Positions 1 to 8,049 of a DNA stretch of 64,000 nt are shown here, in pieces. The notes under the pieces were generated by a model. That model did no database searches. It had not been told where the DNA came from and was given only the letters and a program-made list of their open reading frames with translations. How positions within the stretch are numbered: position 1 is the stretch's first letter; each line of letters starts with the position of its first letter. The DNA is taken from assembly GCA_964410485.1 (NCBI GenBank), contig CAYPHJ010000001.1:56347-120346 (forward strand), given 5' to 3'. This DNA is from CAYPHJ01 sp964410485. GTDB taxonomy: Bacteria > Desulfobacterota > Binatia > UBA9968. The position numbers and the translations under genes are program-made.

Positions 1-1
1 T

Positions 2-1150
2 ACGAAGGCGCTCGAGAACAATGTCAGACAGTTCGGCGTCGAATTTTTTGGACTGGATAGCCCGAATCAAGGCATTGTGCACGTTATCGGTCCTCAACTC
101 GGACTCACACAGCCAGGCATGACGCTGGCATGCGGTGATAGCCACACCAGCACGCACGGAGCATTTGGCACGCTGGCATTCGGCATTGGCACAAGCCAGG
201 TACGCGATGTCCTGGCGACACAGACACTGGCAATGGACAGGCTGAAGGTGCGCAGAATTAATGTCACTGGCGCGCTTGGCAGCGGAGTGTATGCGAAGGA
301 CGTCATCTTGAATATTATTCGACGGTTGGGCGTGGCGGGAGGCAAGGGCTACGCCTACGAGTATGGCGGGTCGGTCATCGATAGGATGAACATGGAAGAG
401 CGCATGACCGTCTGCAACATGAGCATCGAAGGCGGCGCGCTCGCCGGTTATGTGAACCCGGACGGCACCACGTTTGAATTTCTTAAAGGCCGGCCGTACG
501 CGCCCAAGGACAGCTCTTTCGAGCGCGCGGTCGCGTATTGGAGGTCCATTGCCTCAGATGTCGATGCCGGCTATGACGACATGGTCAATCTCGAAGGTAA
601 GGAGATCGAACCCACCGTCACCTGGGGGATTAATCCGGGACAAGCCGTAGCCATCTCCGAACACTTGCCTATGCCGGAACAATTCCCCGACCCGGAAGGG
701 GCCCGCAAGGCTTACGAGCACATGGGCTGGCAGCCGGGAGATCCGATTCGAGGCACGCCCATTGACGTTGCGTTCATCGGGTCGTGCACGAATTCGCGAC
801 TGACGGATCTGCGTGCCGCTGCGAAGATTGCGCAGGGGAGGAAAGTCAAAGCCGGGGTCAGAGCGTTGGTGGTTCCTGGTTCCGCGGAGGTCAAGAAGCT
901 GGCAGAGCAGGAAGGCTTGCACGAGATCTTTCGTGAGGCCGGGTTTGAATGGCGCGAAGCTGGATGTTCGATGTGCCTGGCGATGAATCCCGACAAGCTC
1001 TCCGGGCGCGAAATCTGCGCCTCATCTTCAAATCGTAACTTTATCGGCCGTCAGGGGAGTCCGGGCGGCCGCACTTTGCTCATGAGTCCGGCAATGGTCG
1101 CCGCCGCGGCTTTGACAGGCAGAGTGGTGGACGTGCGCGAGTACCAGTGA
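2..1150 (+). CDS. leuC: 3-isopropylmalate dehydratase large subunit (5' partial)
   Basis: The enzyme isomerises 2-isopropylmalate to 3-isopropylmalate in leucine synthesis, as a cytosolic heterodimer with LeuD. The reading frame is open from base 2, so the start lies before the window; the internal GTG at base 77 is not the real start because homologous sequence (motif GIVHVIGP) continues upstream of it. The aconitase-type [4Fe-4S] ligands are visible: Cys in GSCTNSR (codon at 785) and the CSMC pair (codons at 965 and 974) in AGCSMCLAMNPD. The CGDSHTSTHGAFG substrate loop is intact. leuD follows 7 bases downstream, as in normal leuCD operons. About 90 N-terminal residues are missing because of the window edge, not by mutation. 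Confidence 0.97.
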   Translation, partial: TKALENNVRQFGVEFFGLDSPNQGIVHVIGPQLGLTQPGMTLACGDSHTSTHGAFGTLAFGIGTSQVRDVLATQTLAMDRLKVRRINVTGALGSGVYAKDVILNIIRRLGVAGGKGYAYEYGGSVIDRMNMEERMTVCNMSIEGGALAGYVNPDGTTFEFLKGRPYAPKDSSFERAVAYWRSIASDVDAGYDDMVNLEGKEIEPTVTWGINPGQAVAISEHLPMPEQFPDPEGARKAYEHMGWQPGDPIRGTPIDVAFIGSCTNSRLTDLRAAAKIAQGRKVKAGVRALVVPGSAEVKKLAEQEGLHEIFREAGFEWREAGCSMCLAMNPDKLSGREICASSSNRNFIGRQGSPGGRTLLMSPAMVAAAALTGRVVDVREYQ

Positions 1151-1157
1151 GAGGTCT

Positions 1158-1772
1158 ATGAGCCAGATCGTGAAAATAACAAAACTCAGTGGAACGGCCG
1201 TTCCGATCCGGGGCAACGACATCGATACCGACCGCATTATTCCGGCGCGTTATTTAAAAGAGGTGACATTTGCGCGGATGGGAGAGTATCCCTTTTTCGA
1301 TGAGAGGTTCGACGCTTCCAGAAAACCGAAATCGCACCCTTTCAACGATCCAAAATACAAAGGCGCTGCGGTACTGCTGGTCAATAAAAATTTCGGCTGT
1401 GGCTCATCGCGCGAGCATGCGCCGCAAGCGCTTTACCGTTTTGGTATTCAGGTCATCGTTGGCGAATCTTTTGCCTCGATCTTTGCCGGAAACTGTATGA
1501 TTATGGGGCTGCCCACCGTGACCGTCAGCGCTCAAGAGATGGAAATGCTGATGTCGGCGGTGGAGAAGAACCCGGAGACGCGGTTGATCGTCGATCTGGA
1601 GACAAAGACTCTCTCGCTGGGCGAGCAACGGATTCAGATCGACCTTCCTGAAACCTTTCGCAATGCCTTAACGAGCGGCTCCTGGGATTCAACAGCGTTG
1701 CTGCGAAGCCACCTGGATCAGGTACGGCAGACGGCCGGAAAGCTTCCTTACATGACGGGGTTTGCCCGCTGA
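1158..1772 (+). CDS. leuD: 3-isopropylmalate dehydratase small subunit
   Basis: Small subunit (204 aa, the usual family length) that completes the LeuC active site for the second step of leucine synthesis. The swivelling-domain signature NFGCGSSREHAPQAL is present near residue 80 and the N-terminal segment GNDIDTDRIIPARYL is typical. The ATG at 1158 is preceded by GAGAGG and lies 7 bases after the leuC stop, so the two are cotranscribed and probably translationally coupled. No leuB follows in this window. Confidence 0.97.
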   Translation: MSQIVKITKLSGTAVPIRGNDIDTDRIIPARYLKEVTFARMGEYPFFDERFDASRKPKSHPFNDPKYKGAAVLLVNKNFGCGSSREHAPQALYRFGIQVIVGESFASIFAGNCMIMGLPTVTVSAQEMEMLMSAVEKNPETRLIVDLETKTLSLGEQRIQIDLPETFRNALTSGSWDSTALLRSHLDQVRQTAGKLPYMTGFAR

Positions 1773-1957
1773 GCACGGAGCTGTTTCGCTGCTGGCCGGT
1801 GGGAGTCATGCCTGAGCGGAAACAGATGATTCCATGGTGTAGCGATCCAGCCAAGCCGCATCCCAATAGACTCCATCTTTCAATTATCTACAGATATTCC
1901 AGGTGAAACTCCTAAAACGCTATCGGATTGCACGGAACATAAAACGGGAGGGGTAAC

Positions 1958-2263
1958 ATGGCCAATAAATGGGATGAAAGGAAGAAAGCACAAGAAGACG
2001 AGTATTTCATCAGGAAAGAGCGAGAGCTGTTGGAAAAGCTCAAAGCCAAACAGGGAGCCGAGGCCAAAGAAGCAGCGCAATCATCTGCTGATTTGAAGTG
2101 CCCAAGATGCGGTCAAATCCTAAAAGAGCAAACGTTTCAAAAGATTCTCATTGATCAATGTCCGGGGTGTCATGGAATTTGGTTGGATGCGGGAGAACTG
2201 GAGCAGATCGCCGGCAAAGAGGACGACAGTTGGTTGGGTAAATTCTGGAAAAGAGATGCTTGA
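1958..2263 (+). CDS. Zinc-ribbon (zf-TFIIB family) protein
   Basis: A 101 aa cytosolic protein. Residues 1-45 are highly charged (Lys/Glu rich) and likely form a helix or coiled coil. Residues 47-80 form a TFIIB-type zinc ribbon: CPRCG, then CPGCHGIWLDAGEL, which is the classic two-CxxC arrangement of this family. The ATG at 1958 follows a GGGAGGGG Shine-Dalgarno. Bacterial members of this family have no well-established function; a role in nucleic acid or protein binding is inferred from the fold only. It is followed 106 bases later by an exported methyltransferase gene. Confidence 0.85.
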   Translation: MANKWDERKKAQEDEYFIRKERELLEKLKAKQGAEAKEAAQSSADLKCPRCGQILKEQTFQKILIDQCPGCHGIWLDAGELEQIAGKEDDSWLGKFWKRDA

Positions 2264-2369
2264 CCGTTCACAAGGAAAAGGGCCGATAAATCAGGCAAAG
2301 TTCATGCTTGACACGCCGGTTGGGTTTCAGTTAGGGCATCGACTGCATGACCCGGCGAGGAGGCGACGT

Positions 2370-2984
2370 GTGCAAATATACAAGCTTTGTGTGTTTGGGA
2401 TTGCGGGCTTATTAGCCTTTGCGCTCTTCACCGGCCGAGCGGAGTGGGGTCCGGCGGCACAAGCGGTGGGGCTCGCCCAAGCGCAGCCACTGGAGGACGA
2501 AGGCAAGAAAATCGTTCCCTATGTTCCGACTCCGCAGGAAATAGTGGAGCGGATGTTGGAGCTTGCAAAAGTCAAGAAAGGTGATGTGGTATATGATCTG
2601 GGCTCCGGCGACGGTAGGATCGTTATAACTGCTGCGCAAAAATATGGCGTCAAAGCGGTGGGCTTTGAGATAGATCCGGAAAGAATTAAAGAAGCTCACG
2701 AGAACATCAAGAAGGCTGGAGTCGAACGCCTTGTCGAAATCCGTCAACAGGACATCAGGACGGTCGACCTGTCTCCAGCCACCGTGCTCACATTGTACCT
2801 GCTCCCCGAGGTTAATCTTATGATCAGGCCAAACATTTGGAAGCAAATGAGGCCCGGTTCACGCGTGGTGTCGCATGATTTTGATATGGGAGATTGGCCG
2901 GCCGTCAAAGTAGAAAACGTCAAAGATGCTCAGGGTTGGGATCACACGCTGTATCTTTGGCTTGTCGAGGCGCGCAAGAAATGA
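2370..2984 (+). CDS. Exported class I SAM-dependent methyltransferase
   Basis: A 204 aa protein with an N-terminal hydrophobic segment (residues about 4-20, then AQA-type cleavage sites), so probably secreted to the periplasm or membrane-anchored. The Rossmann methyltransferase core follows: motif I VVYDLGSGDGRIVI, then the acidic GFEIDPERI loop that would bind the SAM ribose. The pattern YVPTPQEIVERML before motif I is typical of a DOT1-like group seen in many environmental bacteria; the substrate is unknown. The GTG at 2370 is chosen because GAGGAGG lies 6 bases upstream and the signal peptide begins there; an in-frame ATG at 2304 would add 22 residues without a ribosome site. Confidence 0.8.
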   Translation: MQIYKLCVFGIAGLLAFALFTGRAEWGPAAQAVGLAQAQPLEDEGKKIVPYVPTPQEIVERMLELAKVKKGDVVYDLGSGDGRIVITAAQKYGVKAVGFEIDPERIKEAHENIKKAGVERLVEIRQQDIRTVDLSPATVLTLYLLPEVNLMIRPNIWKQMRPGSRVVSHDFDMGDWPAVKVENVKDAQGWDHTLYLWLVEARKK

Positions 2985-3084
2985 CTCGCGCGGGCATCGT
3001 AACGAACTCTGTCTTTCTTGACAGTGGTCCTTTCGCGGCGCGATCGCTCTGCGGCAAACGAGGAACAAACCCTTGGGGGAACGT

Positions 3085-4881
3085 ATGAACGCCCTCGTTG
3101 TGGTAATCTTGGGCGTTATCACGGTTTATCTAACCTATACGGTCTACGCACGACGCATCGACCGCAACATTATCCAATCAGACCCGAAGCGCGCTACGCC
3201 GGCAACTCTATACATGGACGGCGTCGACTTCATGCCGACCAATCGAAACATATTGTTCGGCTATCATTTCAAATCCATTGCAGCAGCCGGTCCGATCGTT
3301 GGCGCCATTGTCGCGGCGACGCTGTGGGGGTGGCTGCCGGCTTTGATCTGGCTGGTTCTCGGCGTCGCTTTCATTGGTTGGGTGAGCGACTATAGCGCCA
3401 TTGTGTTATCCGTTCGCAATGAGGGGCAGAGTCTTTCCGCCGTGGCTTACCGGCTGATTTCTCCCCGTGCTCGCAGCATTCTGTTTTTATTCATTTTCTT
3501 TTACCTCCTGCTGGTTGCGGGCGCTTTTGTCGGCATCATGGCGCAAGTCATGGAAAGCCAGCCGCGAACCCATTTGGGCATCATTTTGCTCGTTATCATG
3601 GGACTGCTGTTGGGTCAGATGCTATACCGATGGCGGACCGGCCTCGTGCCGGCGACCGTGCTTACGGTCGGTATAACTCTTCTTGCCATTCTCACAGGTC
3701 ATATCAGCGAAGGCTTTTTCAAAGGCCTGAGTGAGAGTTTGAACGGACTCACGGGCGGCGCGCCTTTGGTCACTTATTTCGATCCCACTCTTGCGGGCTT
3801 TAAGGGCGCTGAGGCGAAGATCATGCCGAGCCTGCTCTTCTGGGCGCTTGCCATCTGCCTCTTTTGCTATGCCGGCTCGATCTTGCCGATATGGCGAATG
3901 GCCCAACCCGTTGTGTACGTTGGCTTCTGGATCACCGCGCTGGCGATGGTATTAGGATTAGGTGGCGCCGCCCTCGGGACCTTCGTAAAGCCCGAGGTCG
4001 CTTATTTTTCAATACCTGCTTTCAAGGGCTGGAGTCCGCAACTAGGGCCGGCCGGAATCATGCCGCTGTGGCCCATGCTTTTTGTCACGATCGCGTGCGG
4101 CGCTATCTCAGGGTGGCACGCGCTGTTTGGCAGTGTTGGCACGGCGCGCCAGATCGAAAACGAAAGAGACATGCTCCCGGTCGGCGGCGGCTCGATGCTG
4201 GCGGAGTTTCTGCTCGGGTTGTTGGCTTTGCTGGCCATTGCCGTGGGGGCTACGGGAGCGCCCGTGGCGGCCTTTGCCAGTGGTTTGGGCGGATTCATAA
4301 GCGTTTGGGGAGTTCCTGTGGAGTACGCTGTCTCGCTGGCGTTTGCTGCCTTTATCGTTATCGTTCTGGTTGTCACTCAGCTGCTATTTCGTGTCATGCG
4401 CGTCACACTGACCGAGTGGTTGGGTGCAGTTGTTCCGCCGCTGCGCAACCAGCATGTGGCCTCGCTGGTTTCAGTTGCGTTGGCGATCCTGCTCGTGTTG
4501 ACCGGCACCTGGATTTATTTATGGCAGCTGTTCGGCGCGGCCAACCAACTCATGGCGGCGCTCTCATTGCTCCTGGTGACGATCTGGCTTGTCTCGGTGG
4601 GAAAAAATTGGCTCTATGCAGGGATTCCGATGATCTTTATGTATATCACCACCGTGGCCTCTATCTTCGTAACGGCATACAACCTGTACTTCAATGTTTA
4701 TGTACCCAACATGGCGGCGGGACGCCTGTTGCCCATGTTGGGGTCCGGGGTGATGGTGGTTGTGGCGCTCCTTCTCGTTGTGGCAGCGCTCTTTATCGGG
4801 ATGGACGGACTGCGGTCGTTCTTCGGCTATCTAAACAGGCCGACGCCTTCGATGACCCCGGCGGCAACGGTTAAAAGCTGA
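3085..4881 (+). CDS. cstA: CstA-family carbon starvation / peptide-pyruvate transporter
   Basis: A 598 aa polytopic inner-membrane protein with roughly 15-17 hydrophobic segments. The CstA signature near the N-terminus is clear: DGVDFMPTNRNILFGYHF followed by KSIAAAGPIVGAIVAA. Family members (CstA, BtsT) import peptides or pyruvate when carbon is scarce. The ATG at 3085 is used because GGGGGA lies just upstream; a TTG at 3073 is also in frame. In enterobacteria cstA is followed by a small YbdD/YjiX protein needed for transport. Here the following gene is a small protein too, but it does not resemble YbdD. Confidence 0.92.
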   Translation: MNALVVVILGVITVYLTYTVYARRIDRNIIQSDPKRATPATLYMDGVDFMPTNRNILFGYHFKSIAAAGPIVGAIVAATLWGWLPALIWLVLGVAFIGWVSDYSAIVLSVRNEGQSLSAVAYRLISPRARSILFLFIFFYLLLVAGAFVGIMAQVMESQPRTHLGIILLVIMGLLLGQMLYRWRTGLVPATVLTVGITLLAILTGHISEGFFKGLSESLNGLTGGAPLVTYFDPTLAGFKGAEAKIMPSLLFWALAICLFCYAGSILPIWRMAQPVVYVGFWITALAMVLGLGGAALGTFVKPEVAYFSIPAFKGWSPQLGPAGIMPLWPMLFVTIACGAISGWHALFGSVGTARQIENERDMLPVGGGSMLAEFLLGLLALLAIAVGATGAPVAAFASGLGGFISVWGVPVEYAVSLAFAAFIVIVLVVTQLLFRVMRVTLTEWLGAVVPPLRNQHVASLVSVALAILLVLTGTWIYLWQLFGAANQLMAALSLLLVTIWLVSVGKNWLYAGIPMIFMYITTVASIFVTAYNLYFNVYVPNMAAGRLLPMLGSGVMVVVALLLVVAALFIGMDGLRSFFGYLNRPTPSMTPAATVKS

Positions 4882-4940
4882 GGTTTCACCTCAAGCCTCT
4901 CGGATTTGTGTCCGGAAATACCCAGCCAGGCGGTTTTCAT

Positions 4941-5252
4941 ATGGCCCAAAAGAGCCGACAGGGAAATCCAATCAGCGGTCGATTGCACCGTGCTTTCCAG
5001 TCGCTGAAGCAGTTTGTTTACGGCGCCACCGGTTATGAGTTTGTCCGCCATGCTCTGCAAATGAAGCGTGAGACGGAATCGCTTTTTATGCTTGTTACAG
5101 TTGGGCAACTGGTGGGAGTTCCTATCATGCCCCCGGTTTATAGCTTGCGTCTGCTCCCGTATCTTGCTTCCGATGTAAGCAAGTGGAAACACGAAGTGAC
5201 TCGTAAGAAGGAGTTTTGGGAGAAGGAAGAATTTGACCTCCACGGGGTGTGA
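4941..5252 (+). CDS. Small protein of unknown family, paralogue 1
   Basis: A 103 aa protein that I do not recognise. It is clearly paralogous to the protein at 5413-5679; shared features in order are VYG, an RHA helix, an E-LF-L-T-G-L hydrophobic stretch (about residues 50-65), the near-invariant GVPI-PP-YSLRLLP and a following W-K plus basic tail. The hydrophobic stretch followed by PP and basic residues could be a membrane-inserted or membrane-bound hairpin. ATG 4941 has AGGCGG about 8 bases upstream; a GTG at 4908 is also in frame. It sits 59 bases after cstA and ahead of two ArsA/GET3-like ATPases, so it may be a partner of either. No function is assigned. Confidence 0.75.
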   Translation: MAQKSRQGNPISGRLHRAFQSLKQFVYGATGYEFVRHALQMKRETESLFMLVTVGQLVGVPIMPPVYSLRLLPYLASDVSKWKHEVTRKKEFWEKEEFDLHGV

Positions 5253-5312
5253 AATTAGTTTCAGGTTCCAGGCTCCAAGTTTCTAACCCGTATTATTCGT
5301 CAAATTTCCTTT

Positions 5313-5391
5313 GTCTAAAGTCTCGTGTCCCGGGTCTCGCGTTGGGGGCGGGGATAAACTCGAGACTTTCAGACGTGAGACTCGGAACGAT
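5313..5391. repeat. Dispersed GAGAC-rich intergenic repeat, copy 1
   Basis: About 79 bases made of alternating GTCTCG and CGAGAC blocks with a G-rich centre. It matches the copy at 11565-11642 over nearly its whole length, including the shared end AACTCGAGAC-N-TCAGAC and CGGAACGAT. Shorter relatives lie at 38471-38530, 53473-53505 and 58711-58740. The outer halves are partly inverted, so a hairpin transcript is possible. Just upstream (5258-5290) is a TTTCAGGTTCCAGG-type segment, another kind of spacer repeat. Confidence 0.7.
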
Positions 5392-5412
5392 CAAATGTGA
5401 AAGGTTGACCAA

Positions 5413-5679
5413 ATGGCGGATGAAAAAAAAGCTGGCATCTTCGGGATCTTTAGAGACATCGTTTACGGCATGTCCTCGCATGAAATGACTCGGCACGCGG
5501 TGCGCAGCCGGGCGAGCATGGAACACCTGTTCATTTTGATTACAATGGGAGATCTCCTAGGGGTGCCAATCCTCCCGCCTTACTACTCCCTGCGCCTGTT
5601 GCCGCATGTGACGCCGCAAATCACGACCTGGAAAAGGCGCATGCTGCGGGAGCGGGATATTACCGATACCATTGGGTAG
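5413..5679 (+). CDS. Small protein of unknown family, paralogue 2
   Basis: An 88 aa paralogue of the protein at 4941-5252, shorter at both ends. Shared landmarks: IVYGMSSHEMTRHA, a hydrophobic stretch around residues 37-52, GVPILPPYYSLRLLP, then TTWKRR and a basic tail. The pair presumably arose by tandem duplication, now separated by a dispersed repeat at 5313-5391. It precedes the first ATPase gene by 201 bases. The conserved PP-YSLRLLP block in both copies suggests a binding surface or membrane-proximal turn, but the role is unknown. Confidence 0.75.
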   Translation: MADEKKAGIFGIFRDIVYGMSSHEMTRHAVRSRASMEHLFILITMGDLLGVPILPPYYSLRLLPHVTPQITTWKRRMLRERDITDTIG

Positions 5680-5730
5680 AGACATCTAGGTTTGAAATTC
5701 TGAAATCAAGAAGAGATTGGAAAGAGTGTG

Positions 5731-5789
5731 TCTCGCGCAAAGACGCCAAGTCTGTCCTGAGCGACAGTCGAAGGGGCGCCAAGAAGAAA
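5731..5789. repeat. Composite CAAAG / CGCCAAG spacer repeat, copy 1
   Basis: The segment begins TCTCGCGCAAAGACGCCAAG, has a GTCCTGAG...GTCGAAGG core and ends GGGGCGCCAAGAAGA. Related copies are at 24595-24651 and 36095-36150. The core resembles the widely seen CCTGAGC-N-GTCGAAGG spacer element of environmental genomes. It occupies the gap before the first ATPase gene. Confidence 0.6.
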
Positions 5790-5880
5790 ATAAAGCACGA
5801 AATTCGTGCTTCGGATCTGTGTGGCTTGACGTCTGGCAGTTTTGTTGAACATTGAGGAGCCAACAACTTAATTAACTAAC

Positions 5881-6861
5881 ATGTCTCTCAAGGAGATCTT
5901 TGAACGGCAGCCGGAGCGGCGCTACATTATGTTTGGCGGCAAGGGCGGGCTCGGTAAGACAACCCTTTCGGCGACATGCGCTTACTGGCTGGCGCGTCGC
6001 GGGAAGCGGGTGCTCCTTTTCTCGGTGGATCCGCAAGCGAGCCTATCGGACATCTTTCAAAAGGATATATTCGGAAAGGGTGCCGTCCCAATCGTCGAGA
6101 ATCTGTGGGCGCAAGAAATCGACGCCGACAAGCGCATACGAGAGTACCAGCAGGAGATCCGCCAAAAGATTCTCGACATGTACGGCTTTGAGCGAGTTCC
6201 GGAGGAAATTGACAACTATATCGCTTCCGCCTCCGCCGAGCCGGCCATGGAAGAGAGCGCAATTTTTGACGCGGTTGTCGATATCATCGTTCAGGGCGAC
6301 TACGACTACTACATCTACGATCTGGTACCGCTAGGTCACGCTCTCTATTATCTCTCGATGGCGAAAGTTTACGACGAGTGGATCAACAAGATCACTAAAC
6401 TGCGTGAAGAGATGGGCCAGTACGATCAAGTCGCGGCCACGCTACGGCGCCAGGAGAAAGTGGAAGAGGACAAAATTCTCGAAGAATTGCTGTATATCAA
6501 GGGGCGCATCAATACCTCCTCGCAAATTTTGACCGACCGCCAACGAACGGCGTTTTTTTTCGTGCTGGTTCCGGAAGAAATGATTATTCTGGACACGAAG
6601 AAAGCTGCCGAATTGTTCGCCCGCTTTGATGTGCCCATATCGGGCTACGTAGTCAATCGCGTTCTGCCGCAGGAACTGCGCGTCGGCACTATCCCGACCT
6701 ATCTCAAGAACCGTATTGAAATGCAGGAGAAGTACCTTGCTGAAATACGCTCCAGCCTGGGCAGCCAGATCCTCGCCTATATTCCCGAAATGGAGCGAGA
6801 CGTGACCGGACTGCCGATGATTGAACGACTGGCCGCGCGGCTGTTCGAGGGTGCCCTATGA
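5881..6861 (+). CDS. ArsA/GET3-family ATPase, tandem copy 1 (altered switch II)
   Basis: A 326 aa cytosolic P-loop ATPase of the deviant Walker A class: GGKGGLGKTT at residues 19-28. The switch I Asp is kept (SVDPQAS, Asp50). Switch II, normally DTAPTGH, reads DLVPLGH (residues 147-153): Asp, Pro and Gly-His remain but three positions have changed. The C-terminal half keeps VPEEMIILDT and a GYVVNRVLP strand typical of the family. There is no CxxC zinc motif of GET3. ArsA relatives energise arsenite pumps or deliver membrane proteins; no arsB, arsR or arsC is nearby, so an arsenic role is not supported. The TGA overlaps the next ATG (ATGA), so the two ATPases are translationally coupled and probably form a heterodimer. 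Confidence 0.9.
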   Translation: MSLKEIFERQPERRYIMFGGKGGLGKTTLSATCAYWLARRGKRVLLFSVDPQASLSDIFQKDIFGKGAVPIVENLWAQEIDADKRIREYQQEIRQKILDMYGFERVPEEIDNYIASASAEPAMEESAIFDAVVDIIVQGDYDYYIYDLVPLGHALYYLSMAKVYDEWINKITKLREEMGQYDQVAATLRRQEKVEEDKILEELLYIKGRINTSSQILTDRQRTAFFFVLVPEEMIILDTKKAAELFARFDVPISGYVVNRVLPQELRVGTIPTYLKNRIEMQEKYLAEIRSSLGSQILAYIPEMERDVTGLPMIERLAARLFEGAL

Positions 6862-7838
6862 GCCAGATGACGATGTCGATGGCAGCCTATCTTCATGGGC
6901 ATCCAAGCCTCAAATACTTGTTTTTTGGCGGCAAAGGCGGGGTGGGAAAAACGGCTTTGGCCGGAGCTGCCGCGCTATGGCTGGCGGGCCAGGGAAAAAA
7001 GACTCTCTTGGCCTCGACGAATCCCGTGCACAGCCTTTCAGGTCTGCTTGAGCAATCGGTCTTTGGCGCACCCACCCTGGTGTGCCCCAATCTCTGGGCC
7101 TATGAAATCGATACAAAAGAGACCATCGAGAGATCGAAGCAGGATATCAGAGAGAAAATTCAATGGTTTCTCAAGTTCGCCGACATCAGCACCAAGGCCG
7201 ACGATTTTGTCGAGTCGGCGACGATGAATCCCGCCTTTGAAGAATCCGCCATGTTCGAGAATATGGTAGATTTGATGCTCAAGGACGATTACGAAATCTT
7301 TGTCTTCGACACCGCGCCCACCGCCAATGCGCGCAGGCTTCTTGGCATGTCAAAAGTCTACTCCCTGTGGGTGGACAAGATGCTTAGATCGCGCGAAGAG
7401 GCCAGGACTCTGCGCGAAATGTTGTCGTTCAGCAAAAAAAAACAAGAGGATCCGCTTCTCACGTATCTGCTTCAATTCCGCCAACGAATGGCCGAAGCGC
7501 GCGAAAGACTGACAGACGCTGAAAAAACTTCCTTTTTTTTTGTGACGTTAGCCGAAGCGCTTCCGATTGCCGTCATATCGCGTTTTATCGGTTGGTTTCA
7601 CGAATTCGGCATTCCTGTCGGCGGCGTTATCGTCAATATGCTTCTTGACCGGGAAGCTCTGGGACCCGATGCGCCGGAATTCGTTCTTAATCGCGTCCAC
7701 ATGCAAGAAGAGTACATGAAAACCATCCGACAGAAATTCGGTAGTTCTGTGCGGGCGCTTGTTCCTTTGTTCGATCGAGAAGTTCGCGGTCTGGCGATGC
7801 TACGGGAAGCGGCAAACAGGCTCATGGAGCCGTCCTGA
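6858..7838 (+). CDS. ArsA/GET3-family ATPase, tandem copy 2 (altered switch I)
   Basis: A 326 aa partner of the preceding ATPase, overlapping it by 4 bases. The P-loop GGKGGVGKT (residues 24-32) is canonical. Switch I reads STNPVHS: the position of the catalytic Asp of GET3 (Asp57 in yeast) is Asn55 here, codon AAT. Switch II starts normally (DTAPT, residues 151-155) but the Gly-His is replaced by Ala-Asn. In yeast GET3 the same Asp-to-Asn change is known to block hydrolysis. By sequence this copy should bind but hydrolyse ATP poorly unless the partner supplies residues. The gene has a run of 9 A (7434-7442) and one of 9 T (7533-7541). Confidence 0.9.
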   Translation: MSQMTMSMAAYLHGHPSLKYLFFGGKGGVGKTALAGAAALWLAGQGKKTLLASTNPVHSLSGLLEQSVFGAPTLVCPNLWAYEIDTKETIERSKQDIREKIQWFLKFADISTKADDFVESATMNPAFEESAMFENMVDLMLKDDYEIFVFDTAPTANARRLLGMSKVYSLWVDKMLRSREEARTLREMLSFSKKKQEDPLLTYLLQFRQRMAEARERLTDAEKTSFFFVTLAEALPIAVISRFIGWFHEFGIPVGGVIVNMLLDREALGPDAPEFVLNRVHMQEEYMKTIRQKFGSSVRALVPLFDREVRGLAMLREAANRLMEPS

Positions 7839-8016
7839 GAATCACTCGCGGCAGTAGCGCGACTGACAATTTTGGTTAACCTTGGTCTAATTTTCTCCTG
7901 CACAGCCGAGAGTTTTCCGTCGTTGTTCAACCCTCCTCCGCTAAGTTGCTGTATTTGAAGCCTTTCTCGTGCTGCCCGCAACGCTTTTTTACTGGCACAG
8001 TTCCTGCCTAGTAGAA

Positions 8017-8040
8017 CCCTTCTAGCCAAGTATAGAAGGG
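8017..8040 (+). promoter_or_regulatory. Hairpin covering the ribosome site of the following gene
   Basis: A perfect 8-base inverted repeat (CCCTTCTA at 8017-8024, TAGAAGGG at 8033-8040) with an 8-base loop. Its 3' arm contains most of the Shine-Dalgarno GAAGGGAG (8035-8042) of the gene starting at 8050. Folding in the mRNA would hide the ribosome site. That it works as a switch is inference; no T-run follows, so it is not a typical terminator. Confidence 0.45.
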
Positions 8041-8049
8041 AGCTTATGT

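Noticed and set aside
5881..7838. Arsenite pump (arsA) reading of the two ATPases
   Set aside because: No arsB, arsD, arsR or arsC in the window, no metal-binding Cys triad, and the active sites are altered.
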